From: G963666895 sp963666895
Lineage (GTDB): Bacteria; Desulfobacterota; Desulfovibrionia; Desulfovibrionales; Desulfovibrionaceae
Length of the DNA: 64,000 nucleotides
Direction of reading: 5' to 3'
NCBI GenBank assembly: GCA_963666895.2
Contig: CAXXNS010000016.1
Span: forward strand, 62,001-126,000
Below the pieces are notes generated by a model. That model saw only the letters and a list, made by a program, of their open reading frames with translations, did no database searches and was not told the DNA's origin. Both the position numbers and the translations under genes were made by a program. Positions 1 to 8,603 of this stretch are shown in pieces. Numbering within the stretch: position 1 is the stretch's first letter; the number at the start of each line of letters is the position of its first letter.

Positions 1-584
1 CCCCGGCGACGTTCCGGTTCCCCTGTCCCGGCCTGCTGGGCGCGCACAACCGCTCCAACATGGAGGCCGCCTGGCTGGCCGCCTCGGAACTGGGCGCGGA
101 CGAGGAATCCGCGGCCCGGGCAGCGGCCGCCTTCGTGCCGCCGCCCCACCGGCTCCAGCCCGTGGCCGAGGTGGACAAGGTGCTCTACGTGGACGACTCC
201 AAGGCCACCACCCTGGACGCCACGGCCGCCGCGGCCGCCAGCCTGGACCGGCCCGTGCGCCTGCTCATGGGCGGGGTGTTCAAGGGCGGAAACGTGGCCG
301 ACCTGGCCGAAAAGCTGCGCCACAAGGTGGTCCAGGTGGGCCTGTTCGGGGCCGGGCGCGAGGTGTTCGAGCCTCCCCTGACCGCGGTGTTCGACACCTT
401 CTGGGAGCCGGACCTGGACAAGGCCGTGCGCCGCCTGGCCAGGGACGCCAAGCCCGGGGACGCGATTCTGCTCTCCCCGGCCACGGCCAGCTTCGACGCC
501 TACAAGAGCTACGCCGCGCGCGGCGACCATTTCCAGGCCATTGTCCATGAGTTGAAGGAAAAACTCGGGGAGGCCCAGTCATGA
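1..584 (+). CDS. murD: UDP-N-acetylmuramoylalanine--D-glutamate ligase, C-terminal part
   Basis: MurD adds D-glutamate to UDP-MurNAc-L-alanine in the cytoplasmic stage of peptidoglycan synthesis. The gene is cut by the window edge: the frame is open from base 3, ahead of the first ATG at 60. The upstream codons read GAHNRSNMEAAW, which is the Mur ligase domain 2/3 junction motif. The C-terminal domain follows, with the DDSKATTLDATAAA segment and a closing LSPATASFDAYKSYAARGD motif. The last codons overlap ftsW as ATGA, so the two are probably translationally coupled. It sits first in a run of wall and division genes in the usual order. Family identity is clear; the ATP-binding centre lies outside the window. 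Confidence 0.95.
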   Translation, partial: PATFRFPCPGLLGAHNRSNMEAAWLAASELGADEESAARAAAAFVPPPHRLQPVAEVDKVLYVDDSKATTLDATAAAAASLDRPVRLLMGGVFKGGNVADLAEKLRHKVVQVGLFGAGREVFEPPLTAVFDTFWEPDLDKAVRRLARDAKPGDAILLSPATASFDAYKSYAARGDHFQAIVHELKEKLGEAQS

Positions 585-1735
585 ACCGGCGCGTGAGCAC
601 CACCACCGCGGGCATCAAGGCCCGCGTGGAAGCCCTGGGCGCGGACCAGTGGCTGCTGCTGGCCGCCCTGGTCCTGGCCGGGTTCGGCCTGATCATGGTC
701 CTGTCGTCCTCGGGCATCATGGCCGAGCGCTTCCACGGGGACAAATACTTCTTCTTCAAGAAGCAGGCCCTGTTCCTCGGCATCGGCCTGGTGCTCATGC
801 TCACGGTCTCCCGGCTGCCCAAGTCCCTGTTCTACGACCTGACCTATGTGTGGATCGGCCTGTCCCTGCTCCTGCTCTTCGCCACCTCCTTCACCCCGCT
901 GGGGATCAAGGTGAACCAGGCCACGCGCTGGCTGCGCATCGGCCCGGTGTCCCTGCAGCCCCTGGAGATGGCCAAGATCGCCCTGGTCATCTACCTGGCC
1001 CACTTCTTCGCCCGCAAGCAGGAACTCATCAAGACCTTTTCCGTGGGCTTTTTGCCGCCCTTCCTGGTCACCGGGGCCTTCTGCCTCCTGCTCCTGGCCC
1101 AGCCCGACTTCGGCGGCGCGGTCTTCCTGGCCGGGCTGCTCTTCTTCATGTGCCTGGCCGGGGGCACCCGGGTCGTCTACCTCCTCCTGTCCGCCACCTT
1201 CGCGGGCTGGGCGGGCTGGCAGCTCATCGTCCAGTCGCCCTACCGCCTCCAGCGCTGGACCGCCTTCCTGGACCCCTTCAAGGTGGCCCGAAACGAAGGC
1301 TACCAGTTGGTCCAGTCCCTGTACTCCTTCGGTTCGGGCAAGCTCGCCGGCGTGGGCCTGGGCGCGGGCAAGCAGAAACTCTTCTACCTGCCCGAGGCGC
1401 ACAACGACTTCATCATGGCCGTGGTGGGCGAGGAGCTGGGCTTCCTGGGCGTGTCCTTCGTGTTCCTGGTCATCGGCCTCATCCTGTGGCGCGGCCTCAA
1501 GGTCACCCTGGAGCAGGAAGACCTGCGCGACCGGCTCTGCGCCTTCGGCATGGTCCTCATCCTGGGCCTGGGCTTCCTGCTCAACCTGGCCGTGGTCCTG
1601 GGCACTGTGCCGCCCAAGGGCGTGCCCATGCCCTTCGTGTCCTACGGCGGCTCCGGCCTCATGGGCTCCTTCGTGTGCATCGGCTTCCTGCTCAACCTGT
1701 CCCGGCACCGGTCCGGCAACGGGAGCAAGCCATGA
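581..1735 (+). CDS. ftsW: SEDS peptidoglycan glycosyltransferase FtsW
   Basis: FtsW polymerises lipid II into septal glycan strands in the inner membrane, working with a class B penicillin-binding protein. The 384-residue protein is a multi-pass membrane protein of normal family length. It carries the LPEAHNDFIMAVVGEELGF motif near residues 270-290 and the MPFVSYGGSGL motif near residue 350, both diagnostic of SEDS proteins. The position between murD and murG marks it as FtsW and not RodA. The start overlaps the murD stop by four bases, and the stop overlaps the murG start the same way, so the three genes form a tightly coupled unit. Confidence 0.95.
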   Translation: MNRRVSTTTAGIKARVEALGADQWLLLAALVLAGFGLIMVLSSSGIMAERFHGDKYFFFKKQALFLGIGLVLMLTVSRLPKSLFYDLTYVWIGLSLLLLFATSFTPLGIKVNQATRWLRIGPVSLQPLEMAKIALVIYLAHFFARKQELIKTFSVGFLPPFLVTGAFCLLLLAQPDFGGAVFLAGLLFFMCLAGGTRVVYLLLSATFAGWAGWQLIVQSPYRLQRWTAFLDPFKVARNEGYQLVQSLYSFGSGKLAGVGLGAGKQKLFYLPEAHNDFIMAVVGEELGFLGVSFVFLVIGLILWRGLKVTLEQEDLRDRLCAFGMVLILGLGFLLNLAVVLGTVPPKGVPMPFVSYGGSGLMGSFVCIGFLLNLSRHRSGNGSKP

Positions 1736-2817
1736 GCGGGCTTAAGCGCGTCCTCCTGACCACCGGCGGCACGGGCGGGCACATCTTCCCGGCCCTGGCC
1801 GTGGCCCAGGCCGTGCGCGAGCGGAATCCGGGCTGCGAGATGCTCTTCGTGGGCGGCCGGGGCCCGGAAAAAGGGCTGGCAGAAAAGGCCGGGCTGGAAT
1901 TCGCATCCCTGCCGGTGCGCGGCGTGCTCGGACGCGGCTTCAAGGGCCTGCTGGCCATGCTGGGGTTGGGATTGTCCGTATTTCGCGCCCTGAGCCTGCT
2001 CAGGCGCTTCAGGCCCCAGGCCGTGGCCGGATTCGGCGGCTTCGCGGGCTTCTGCCCGGTGGTGGCCGCCTGGCTGACCCGCACCCCCACCCTGATCCAC
2101 GAGCAGAACTCCACGCCCGGCCTGGCCAACCGCATCCTGGGCCGCCTGGCCCGGCGCGTCTGCGTGTCGTTCGAGCAGAGCGCGGAACATTTCCCGGCCC
2201 GCAAGGTCCTGCGCACCGGCAACCCGGTGCGGGCCGACATCGTCCGGTCCTCGGAGCGGCGCTGGAACCGGAACGACTCCCGGCGGCTGCTGGTCCTGGG
2301 CGGCAGCCAGGGGGCCAGGGCCATCAACGACGCGGTGGTGGACGCCCTGCCCGCGCTCACGGACATGGGCGTGGAGATTCTCCACCAGGCCGGGACCGCG
2401 GACGAAGACCGCGTCCGGGCCGCCTACCGCCAGGCCGGAGCCGATCCGAGCCGGGTGCGCGGGTTCATGGACGACATGGCCGAGGCCTACGCCTGGGCCG
2501 ACCTGGCCCTGTGCCGGGCCGGAGCCAGCACGGTCTTCGAGCTGGCCGCGGCCGGGCTGCCGGCCGTGTTCGTGCCCTTTCCCTTCGCCACCCACGACCA
2601 CCAGACCACCAACGCCAGAAGCATGGTGGCGGCCAAAGCGGCCCGGCTGGTTCCCCAGGACCAGCTGACTCCGGAAGGGCTGGTCGCCCTGGCCGAGGAA
2701 CTCTTTACCGACCGCAAGACCCTGCGGGCCATGGCCCTGGCCTCCCTGGAGCAGGCCATGCCCCAGGCGGCCGAGACCATCGCCAAAGAACTGGAAACCC
2801 TTGGAGTGAACTCGTGA
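1732..2817 (+). CDS. murG: Lipid II synthase MurG (GlcNAc transferase)
   Basis: MurG transfers GlcNAc from UDP-GlcNAc to lipid I on the inner face of the membrane, making lipid II. The 361-residue protein begins with the glycine loop TTGGTGGHIFPALAVA and has the second conserved segment GGSQGARAIN at the start of the C-terminal GT-B domain. A third conserved segment, CRAGASTVFELAAAGLPAVF, binds the donor. The ATG at 1732 is chosen because it overlaps the ftsW stop (ATGA) and directly precedes the glycine loop; the frame is open further upstream, but that part has no MurG similarity. Confidence 0.95.
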   Translation: MSGLKRVLLTTGGTGGHIFPALAVAQAVRERNPGCEMLFVGGRGPEKGLAEKAGLEFASLPVRGVLGRGFKGLLAMLGLGLSVFRALSLLRRFRPQAVAGFGGFAGFCPVVAAWLTRTPTLIHEQNSTPGLANRILGRLARRVCVSFEQSAEHFPARKVLRTGNPVRADIVRSSERRWNRNDSRRLLVLGGSQGARAINDAVVDALPALTDMGVEILHQAGTADEDRVRAAYRQAGADPSRVRGFMDDMAEAYAWADLALCRAGASTVFELAAAGLPAVFVPFPFATHDHQTTNARSMVAAKAARLVPQDQLTPEGLVALAEELFTDRKTLRAMALASLEQAMPQAAETIAKELETLGVNS

Positions 2818-4253
2818 TCGCCCCGCACGGACCCGAGATCGACCTGGCCGGAGCGGCCGGACTGTCCATGATGCATTCCCGCGTGCAGACCGTGCACATG
2901 GTCGGCATCGGCGGCTCGGGCATGTCCGGCATCGCCGAGGTGCTCCTGAACATGGGCTTCACGGTCACCGGCTCGGACCTGGCGGCCGGTGCCACGGTCA
3001 AGCGGCTGACCAAGCTCGGGGCCCAGGTGTTCATCGGCCACGGCGCGGACAACGTGGGCTCGGCCGACGTGGTGGTCAAGTCCACGGCCATCAAGGACGA
3101 CAACCCGGAGCTGGCACGGGCCCGGGAGAACAAGATTCCCATCATCCCCAGGGCCGAGATGCTGGCCGAGCTCATGCGCCTCAAGGCCGGGGTGGCCGTG
3201 GCCGGGACCCACGGCAAGACCACCACCACCTCGCTCCTGGCCACCATCTTCACCGAGGCCGGGTTCGACCCCACGGTCATCATCGGCGGCCGCCTCAACG
3301 CCTACGGAGCCGGAGCGCGCCTGGGCGAGGGACGCTACCTCATCGCCGAGGCCGACGAGTCCGACGGCTCCTTCCTGTGCCTGTCCCCGGTCATCACCAT
3401 CGTCACCAACGTGGACCGCGACCACATGGACTTCTATCCGGACCTGGAGGCCATCGACGAGTCCTTCACGGCCTTCATGAACCACATCCCGTTCTACGGC
3501 ATGAACGTGGTCTGCGGCGACGACCCGGGCGTGATCCGGCTGCTGCCCCGCATCCGCCGCCCCGTCCTGACCTACGGCCTGGGCAAGGAGAACCGGCTGC
3601 GCGGCGAGATCATCTCCAGCGGCCTGCGCAGCATCTTCAAGGTCTTTCTGGACAACGAATTCTGGGGCGAGGCCAACGTGGCCCACCCGGGCAAGCACAA
3701 CGTGCTCAACTCCCTGGGCGCCATCGGCGTGGCCCTGGAGGCCGGGCTGGAAAAGGAAGCCATCCTGGCCGGGCTGTCCAATTTCGGGGGCGTGGGACGC
3801 CGCTTCGAGCGCAAGGGCGAGCGCAAGGGCGTGCTGGTGGTGGACGACTACGGCCACCATCCGGCCGAAATCAGCCACACCCTGACCACGGCCAAGGCCT
3901 GCTACCCGGACCGCAGGCTGGTGGTGGCCTTCCAGCCCCACCGCTTCTCGCGCACCCAGGCCCTGTTCGGCGACTTCTGCACCGCCTTCGAGAACGCGGA
4001 CCTGCTCCTGCTGACCGAGATCTACCCGGCCTCGGAGCAGCCCATCCCGGGCGTGTCCGGGGCCTCCCTGGCCCAGGGCATCCGGCAGGTGTCCAAGATT
4101 CCGGTGCGATTCGCCGAGGATTTCACGGCCCTGGAAAACCTGCTGCACGAAGAGCTACGCCCGGGCGACCTGCTGCTGACCCTGGGCGCGGGCTCCATCT
4201 GGCGCGTGGGCGAATCCTGGCTGACCCCGGAACCCGAGGAGGACCGGACGTGA
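2814..4253 (+). CDS. murC: UDP-N-acetylmuramate--L-alanine ligase
   Basis: MurC adds L-alanine to UDP-MurNAc, the first amino acid of the stem peptide. The protein has the N-terminal nucleotide-fold motif HMVGIGGSGMSGIAEVL, the Mur ligase ATP loop GTHGKTTTTS, the central EADESDGSF segment and the C-terminal DDYGHHPAEI motif. Two starts are possible. The GTG at 2814 overlaps the murG stop as GTGA and has GGAG seven bases ahead, like its coupled neighbours, giving 479 residues. The ATG at 2868 has a poorer ribosome site but would give 461 residues, closer to relatives in which the glycine motif comes about ten residues in. I prefer 2814, without certainty. Confidence 0.92.
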   Translation: MIAPHGPEIDLAGAAGLSMMHSRVQTVHMVGIGGSGMSGIAEVLLNMGFTVTGSDLAAGATVKRLTKLGAQVFIGHGADNVGSADVVVKSTAIKDDNPELARARENKIPIIPRAEMLAELMRLKAGVAVAGTHGKTTTTSLLATIFTEAGFDPTVIIGGRLNAYGAGARLGEGRYLIAEADESDGSFLCLSPVITIVTNVDRDHMDFYPDLEAIDESFTAFMNHIPFYGMNVVCGDDPGVIRLLPRIRRPVLTYGLGKENRLRGEIISSGLRSIFKVFLDNEFWGEANVAHPGKHNVLNSLGAIGVALEAGLEKEAILAGLSNFGGVGRRFERKGERKGVLVVDDYGHHPAEISHTLTTAKACYPDRRLVVAFQPHRFSRTQALFGDFCTAFENADLLLLTEIYPASEQPIPGVSGASLAQGIRQVSKIPVRFAEDFTALENLLHEELRPGDLLLTLGAGSIWRVGESWLTPEPEEDRT

Positions 4254-5144
4254 GCATCGAGGTCAAACCCGGACCCGTGCTGGCGGAGCGCACCACCCTG
4301 GGCCTTGGCGGACTCTGCCTGGCCGAGGTGGTCGTGACCGCCGAAGCGGGCCTGGAACGCCTGGAGCGGGTGGTTTCCCGCCAGGGCGGACGGCCTTTCG
4401 TGCTCGGGGCCGGGTCCAACCTCTTGGCCGCGGACCACGACCTGCCCCTGGTCCTGGTCCACTGCCTGGTGGCCGACCTGGCCATCGAGCGCGCAGAGCG
4501 GCCCGAGGGCGGCGACCGGCCCGTGGCCCGGGCCACCGCGGGCATGGGGTTGCCCGTGCTCCTGGGCAAGCTGGCCCGGGCGGGCTGCTCCGGCCTGGAA
4601 GGGCTGACCGGCATCCCGGGCAGCGTGGGCGGGGCCGTGGCCATGAACGCCGGGTCCTACGGCGTGGAGATCGGCGGCCGCGTCACCCGCGTCCAGCTTC
4701 TGGACTCCGGCCAGGGGACTGTTCTGGAAACCAGCCAATGAGCTGGAGTTCGGCTACCGGCACTTTTTCCCGGGCGACCTGGACGAGCCCTGGCTGGTCT
4801 GGGCCGTGGAACTGGCCCTGGACGACGGCGACCCCGAGGCCATCCGGGCCCGCATGTCCGAGACCATGGCCGCCAAGAAACGCACCCAGCCCGTGCGCGA
4901 ACGCACCGCGGGCTGCGTGTTCAAGAATCCCGAAGGCCAGAGCGCGGGCATGCTCCTGGATCGGGCCGGATTCAAGGGCTACCGGCTCGGGGACATGGGT
5001 TTTTCCCCGCTGCACGCCAACTTCCTGGTCAACCTGGGCGGCGGCAAGGCGGAGCACGCCTTGGAGCTGCTGGAGCTGGCCAGGAGCACGGTGCGCGAGC
5101 GCTTCGGCCTGGAACTGGAAACCGAGGTGAGGGTGATCACATGA
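4250..5144 (+). CDS. murB: UDP-N-acetylenolpyruvoylglucosamine reductase, reading frame broken by a 1-base shift
   Basis: MurB is the FAD enzyme that reduces UDP-GlcNAc-enolpyruvate to UDP-MurNAc. The GTG at 4250 overlaps the murC stop (GTGA) and follows AGGAGG. The first frame encodes the FAD-binding part (GAGSNLLAADHD, LTGIPGSVGGAVAMNAGSYG) but stops at 4741. The rest of the protein (ELEFGYRHFF, GCVFKNPEG, LHANFLVNLG) is in the +1 frame and ends at 5144. Dropping one G from the GGGG run at 4714-4717 joins the two halves as GQGLFWKPANELEFGYRHF. MurB is normally essential and no second copy is seen here, so a sequencing or assembly error is more likely than a dead gene. Corrected length is about 297 residues. 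Confidence 0.88.
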
Positions 5145-6211
5145 GCACGCTGGCCATCAACAAGGGGCGTCCCTCGCCCCCCCTGGCGCAACTGCGGAAC
5201 AGCAGGCCCGCCAAGCGGACCCGGGCCAAGACCAACACCCGGGCCAAGAACCGTCCCAACGTCCGCCTGGCCTCGGAGGGGCGGGCCCGCAGAAATCCCG
5301 GCGGCCTGGGCCGCACCCTGCGCAGGACCATGCTCTGGCTCACGGTCCTGGGCCTGCTGGGCCTGCTGGCGGCCGGGCTCTACGCGGCCTACAGCACCGT
5401 GACCAGCCATCCCTATTTCGACCTGGACAACGTCCAGGTCACAGGCCTGGACCGGCTGACCCGCGACGAGCTGCTGTCCTCGGCCGGACTGGACAACGAC
5501 GTGAACCTGCTGGGGCTCAACCTGGCCAAGGCCGAGGCCGCCCTGGCCGCCAACCCCTGGGTGGCCCAGGTGTCCGTGCGGCGCGAGCTGCCCGACCAGC
5601 TGTTCATCACGGTGCGTGAAAAGCAGCCGGTCTACTGGGTGGCCACGGGCCAGGCCATGGCCTACGCCGACATCCAGGGCCGCCCCATCGCCCCGGTGAC
5701 CGGGGAGCGGTTCACTCCCCTGCCCCAGGCCGTGGTCGAACCCGGGGCCGACCGCTTCCGGCCGCTGCTGGAGCGGGTATCCGGGCTGCTGGACGCGGGC
5801 GACCTGCCCTTTGTGCCCGGCGAGGTGGCCTGGGTGCGCCTGACCGCGGGCGGCCGGGTGGAGATGCTGGCGGACGGCCGGGGGCTGCTGGTCAGCCTGC
5901 CCGCCGAGAATTTCGACACCGGACTGGCGCGGCTCGACGCCGTGCTGGGGGACTTGCGAACCCGGGGCGAGATGGCCCGGGTATCGGCCATCACCGTCCG
6001 GACCGACCGGGTGTGGGTGGAATATCGAGCGGGAAGAAGCGGGCAAGGCCCGCAAGGAGTAGAATCATGCCCAAGAATGAACTTGTCGTCGGGCTGGACA
6101 TCGGGACCACGAAGATCTGCGCCGTGGTCGGCGAGTCCTCCGGCTCCGGCGTGGACATCATCGGCATCGGCACCGCTCCGTCCACCGGGCTGCGGCGCGG
6201 CGTGGTGGTGA
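5141..6211 (+). CDS. ftsQ: Cell division protein FtsQ
   Basis: FtsQ is a bitopic inner-membrane protein that links early and late divisome proteins. The first 60 or so residues are a basic cytoplasmic tail, followed by one membrane span near residues 63-86. A POTRA domain starts at FDLDNVQVTGLDRLTRDELL, and a beta domain contains LVSLPAENFDTGLARLDAVL. The ATG overlaps the murB stop (ATGA). The frame as given runs on to 6211, 145 nt into ftsA, where it reads only as an out-of-frame shadow. A shift of one base near 6017-6030 would instead end the protein at the TAG of 6060-6062, in front of the ftsA ribosome site. The C-terminus is therefore doubtful. Confidence 0.85.
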   Translation: MSTLAINKGRPSPPLAQLRNSRPAKRTRAKTNTRAKNRPNVRLASEGRARRNPGGLGRTLRRTMLWLTVLGLLGLLAAGLYAAYSTVTSHPYFDLDNVQVTGLDRLTRDELLSSAGLDNDVNLLGLNLAKAEAALAANPWVAQVSVRRELPDQLFITVREKQPVYWVATGQAMAYADIQGRPIAPVTGERFTPLPQAVVEPGADRFRPLLERVSGLLDAGDLPFVPGEVAWVRLTAGGRVEMLADGRGLLVSLPAENFDTGLARLDAVLGDLRTRGEMARVSAITVRTDRVWVEYRAGRSGQGPQGVESCPRMNLSSGWTSGPRRSAPWSASPPAPAWTSSASAPLRPPGCGAAWW

Positions 6212-7296
6212 ACATCGAGCAGACCGTGCAGTCGGTGAAAAAGGCCCTGGAAGAGGCCGAGCTCATGGCCGGATGCGAGATCCGCTCGGTCTACGCGGGC
6301 ATCGCCGGGAGCCACATCAAGGGCTTCAACTCCCACGGCGTCATCGCGGTCAAGGGCGGCGAGGTGACCAGCAAGGACGTGGAGCGGGCCATCGAGGCGG
6401 CCAAGGCCGTGGCCATTCCCCTGGACCGCGAGGTCATCCACACCCTGCCCCAGGAATTCATCGTGGACGACCAGCGCGGCATCGCCGATCCCCTGGGCAT
6501 GGCCGGCGTACGGCTGGAGACCAAGGTCCACATCGTCACCGGCGCGGTGACCTCGGCCCAGAACATCATCCGCTCCTGCCACCGGGCGGGCCTGGACGTG
6601 GCCGACATCGTGCTCGAGTCCCTGGCCTCGTCCAAGGCCGTGCTCACCCCGGAGGAGCGCGAGATCGGCGTGGCCATCGTGGACGTGGGCGGCGGCACCA
6701 CGGACATCGCCATCTTCGCCAAGGACTCCATCAAGCACACCTCGGTGCTGGCCCTGGGCGGCAACAACCTGACCAACGACATCGCCTTCGGCCTGCGCAC
6801 CCCCATGCAGTCGGCCGAGAAGATCAAGGTCGATCACGGCTGCGCCCTGGCCGAGATGGTGGACACGGACGAGACCATCGACGTGCCCAGCGTGGGCGGC
6901 CGCGACTCGCGCTCCATGTCCAAGCGGGTGCTGGCCGAGATCTGCGAGCCCCGGGTGGAGGAAATCCTGGCCCTGGTGGACCAGGATCTGGTGAAAAGCG
7001 GATTCAAGCAGACCATCGCCGCGGGCGTGGTCCTCACGGGCGGCTCCAGCCTCATCCAGGGCATGCAGGAGCTGGCCGACCAGATTTTCGACCTGCCGGT
7101 GCGCATCGGCTACCCCACCGGCATCGGCGGCCTGACCGACGTGGTGGCCGGGCCCCAGTTCGCCACGGCGGTGGGGCTCCTCATGTACGGCTGCGAAGTG
7201 GAGGGCGGCGGCGAGCAGCGCTTCCGCATCCGGGACGACAACGTCTTCAACCGCATCCTGGGCAGGATGCGCAAGTGGTTCACCGACATCGCGTAA
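6067..7296 (+). CDS. ftsA: Cell division protein FtsA
   Basis: FtsA is the actin-like ATPase that tethers FtsZ to the membrane. The 409-residue protein begins ELVVGLDIGTTKICAVVGE (phosphate 1 loop) and has the phosphate 2 motif VAIVDVGGGTTDIAIF. The SHIKGFNSHG region belongs to the FtsA-specific 1C domain, and VVLTGGSSLIQG forms the adenosine motif. The C-terminus, RILGRMRKWFTDIA, looks like the amphipathic membrane-targeting helix. The ATG at 6067 has AAGGAG about five bases upstream; the frame is open further upstream but only through the end of ftsQ. ftsZ follows 51 bases downstream. Confidence 0.96.
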   Translation: MPKNELVVGLDIGTTKICAVVGESSGSGVDIIGIGTAPSTGLRRGVVVNIEQTVQSVKKALEEAELMAGCEIRSVYAGIAGSHIKGFNSHGVIAVKGGEVTSKDVERAIEAAKAVAIPLDREVIHTLPQEFIVDDQRGIADPLGMAGVRLETKVHIVTGAVTSAQNIIRSCHRAGLDVADIVLESLASSKAVLTPEEREIGVAIVDVGGGTTDIAIFAKDSIKHTSVLALGGNNLTNDIAFGLRTPMQSAEKIKVDHGCALAEMVDTDETIDVPSVGGRDSRSMSKRVLAEICEPRVEEILALVDQDLVKSGFKQTIAAGVVLTGGSSLIQGMQELADQIFDLPVRIGYPTGIGGLTDVVAGPQFATAVGLLMYGCEVEGGGEQRFRIRDDNVFNRILGRMRKWFTDIA

Positions 7297-7347
7297 ACAA
7301 CCCCGCAGGGAGCCCCCGTAAGAAGGGGCGCGGGAAGGAGGAAGACC

Positions 7348-8586
7348 ATGGCTTTCTTTGAGATCGAACACGACACCAGCGCCAGGATCAAAGTGATCGG
7401 CGTTGGCGGCGGCGGCGGCAACGGCGTCAACAACATGATCCAGTCCGCGCTCAAGGGCGTGGAGTTCATCGTCGCCAACACGGACGCCCAGGACCTGAAC
7501 AAGTCCCTGGCCGACCACAAGATCTACATGGGCGACAAGCTGACCAAGGGGCTGGGCGCGGGCGCCAATCCCCAAGTGGGCAAGGACGCCGCCCTGGAGT
7601 CCCTGGACCGCATCAAGGAGTGCGTGTCCGACGCGGACATGGTGTTCATCACCGCGGGCATGGGCGGCGGCACGGGCACAGGAGCGGCCCCGGTCATCGC
7701 CCAGGTGGCGCGCGAGGCCGGAGCCCTGACCGTGGCCGTGGTCACCAAGCCCTTCTTCTTCGAGGGCAAGCGGAGGCTGGACGCGGCCGAGCAGGGCATC
7801 TTCGAGCTCAAGGAGACCGTGGACTCCATCATCACCATTCCCAACGACCGCCTGCTGCAGATGGCGGCCAAAAAGGCGGCCTTTGCCGAGATGCTCAAAA
7901 AGGCCGACGAGGTGCTTTACTACGCCACCAAGGGCATCGCGGACCTGATCACGGTCCAGGGCTTGATCAACCTGGACTTCGCCGACGTCAAGGCGGTCAT
8001 GTCCGGATCGGGCCTGGCGCTCATGGGCACGGGCATGGCCAGCGGCGAGGGCCGGGCGGTCGAGGCGGCCAAGCGGGCCATCTCCAGCCCCCTGCTGGAG
8101 GACATCTCCATCCAGGGCGCGTCCGGCGTGCTCATGAACATCACCTGCTCGCCCGACATGCTCATCGACGAGGTCAGCGAGGCGGCCAACGCCATCTCCC
8201 GCGAGGCGGCCGAGGACGCGCAGATCTTCTTCGGCACGGTCTTCGACCCGGAGATCGGCGACGAGATGCGCATCACGGTCATCGCCACGGGCATCGAGGA
8301 CGTGGAGGCCAAGCGGGCCCAGTCCAAGGAGGCCAAAGACCGGCTGACCCTGGTGGGCGCGGGCGGAGCGCAGAGCCGCCGCAAGGTGCGCGAGAACGTG
8401 TTCGCCCAGTCCAACCGCAACATCCCGGCCTACCTGCGCTACAAGAACGGCGAGGGGGCCGAGGGCGAGGACGCCCCGTCCCAGGCCAGGAGCCGCCGGG
8501 CCGTGGCCGGGCCTGGAGAAGAGGAATTCGTGTTCGAGGAAGACGAGCTGGACGTGCCCGCGTTCATTCGCAAAAAGGCTGACTAA
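7348..8586 (+). CDS. ftsZ: Cell division GTPase FtsZ
   Basis: FtsZ is the tubulin-like GTPase that forms the cytokinetic ring. The 412-residue protein has the nucleotide-binding segment GVGGGGGNGVNNM near residues 16-28, the tubulin signature GMGGGTGTGAAPVIA, and the NDRLLQ segment. It ends with a typical FtsZ tail: an acidic linker and the conserved peptide DVPAFIRKKAD that binds FtsA. A strong AAGGAGG site lies before the ATG. It closes the division cluster; the next gene starts 17 bases later. Confidence 0.98.
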   Translation: MAFFEIEHDTSARIKVIGVGGGGGNGVNNMIQSALKGVEFIVANTDAQDLNKSLADHKIYMGDKLTKGLGAGANPQVGKDAALESLDRIKECVSDADMVFITAGMGGGTGTGAAPVIAQVAREAGALTVAVVTKPFFFEGKRRLDAAEQGIFELKETVDSIITIPNDRLLQMAAKKAAFAEMLKKADEVLYYATKGIADLITVQGLINLDFADVKAVMSGSGLALMGTGMASGEGRAVEAAKRAISSPLLEDISIQGASGVLMNITCSPDMLIDEVSEAANAISREAAEDAQIFFGTVFDPEIGDEMRITVIATGIEDVEAKRAQSKEAKDRLTLVGAGGAQSRRKVRENVFAQSNRNIPAYLRYKNGEGAEGEDAPSQARSRRAVAGPGEEEFVFEEDELDVPAFIRKKAD

Positions 8587-8603
8587 CGGGGATTGGAAGC
8601 GCC

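Noticed and set aside
5991..6211. The last 50 codons of the ftsQ frame as a real C-terminal extension
   Set aside because: They are read out of frame from ftsA, lack FtsQ similarity, and would give a 145-base overlap unlike every other join in the cluster.
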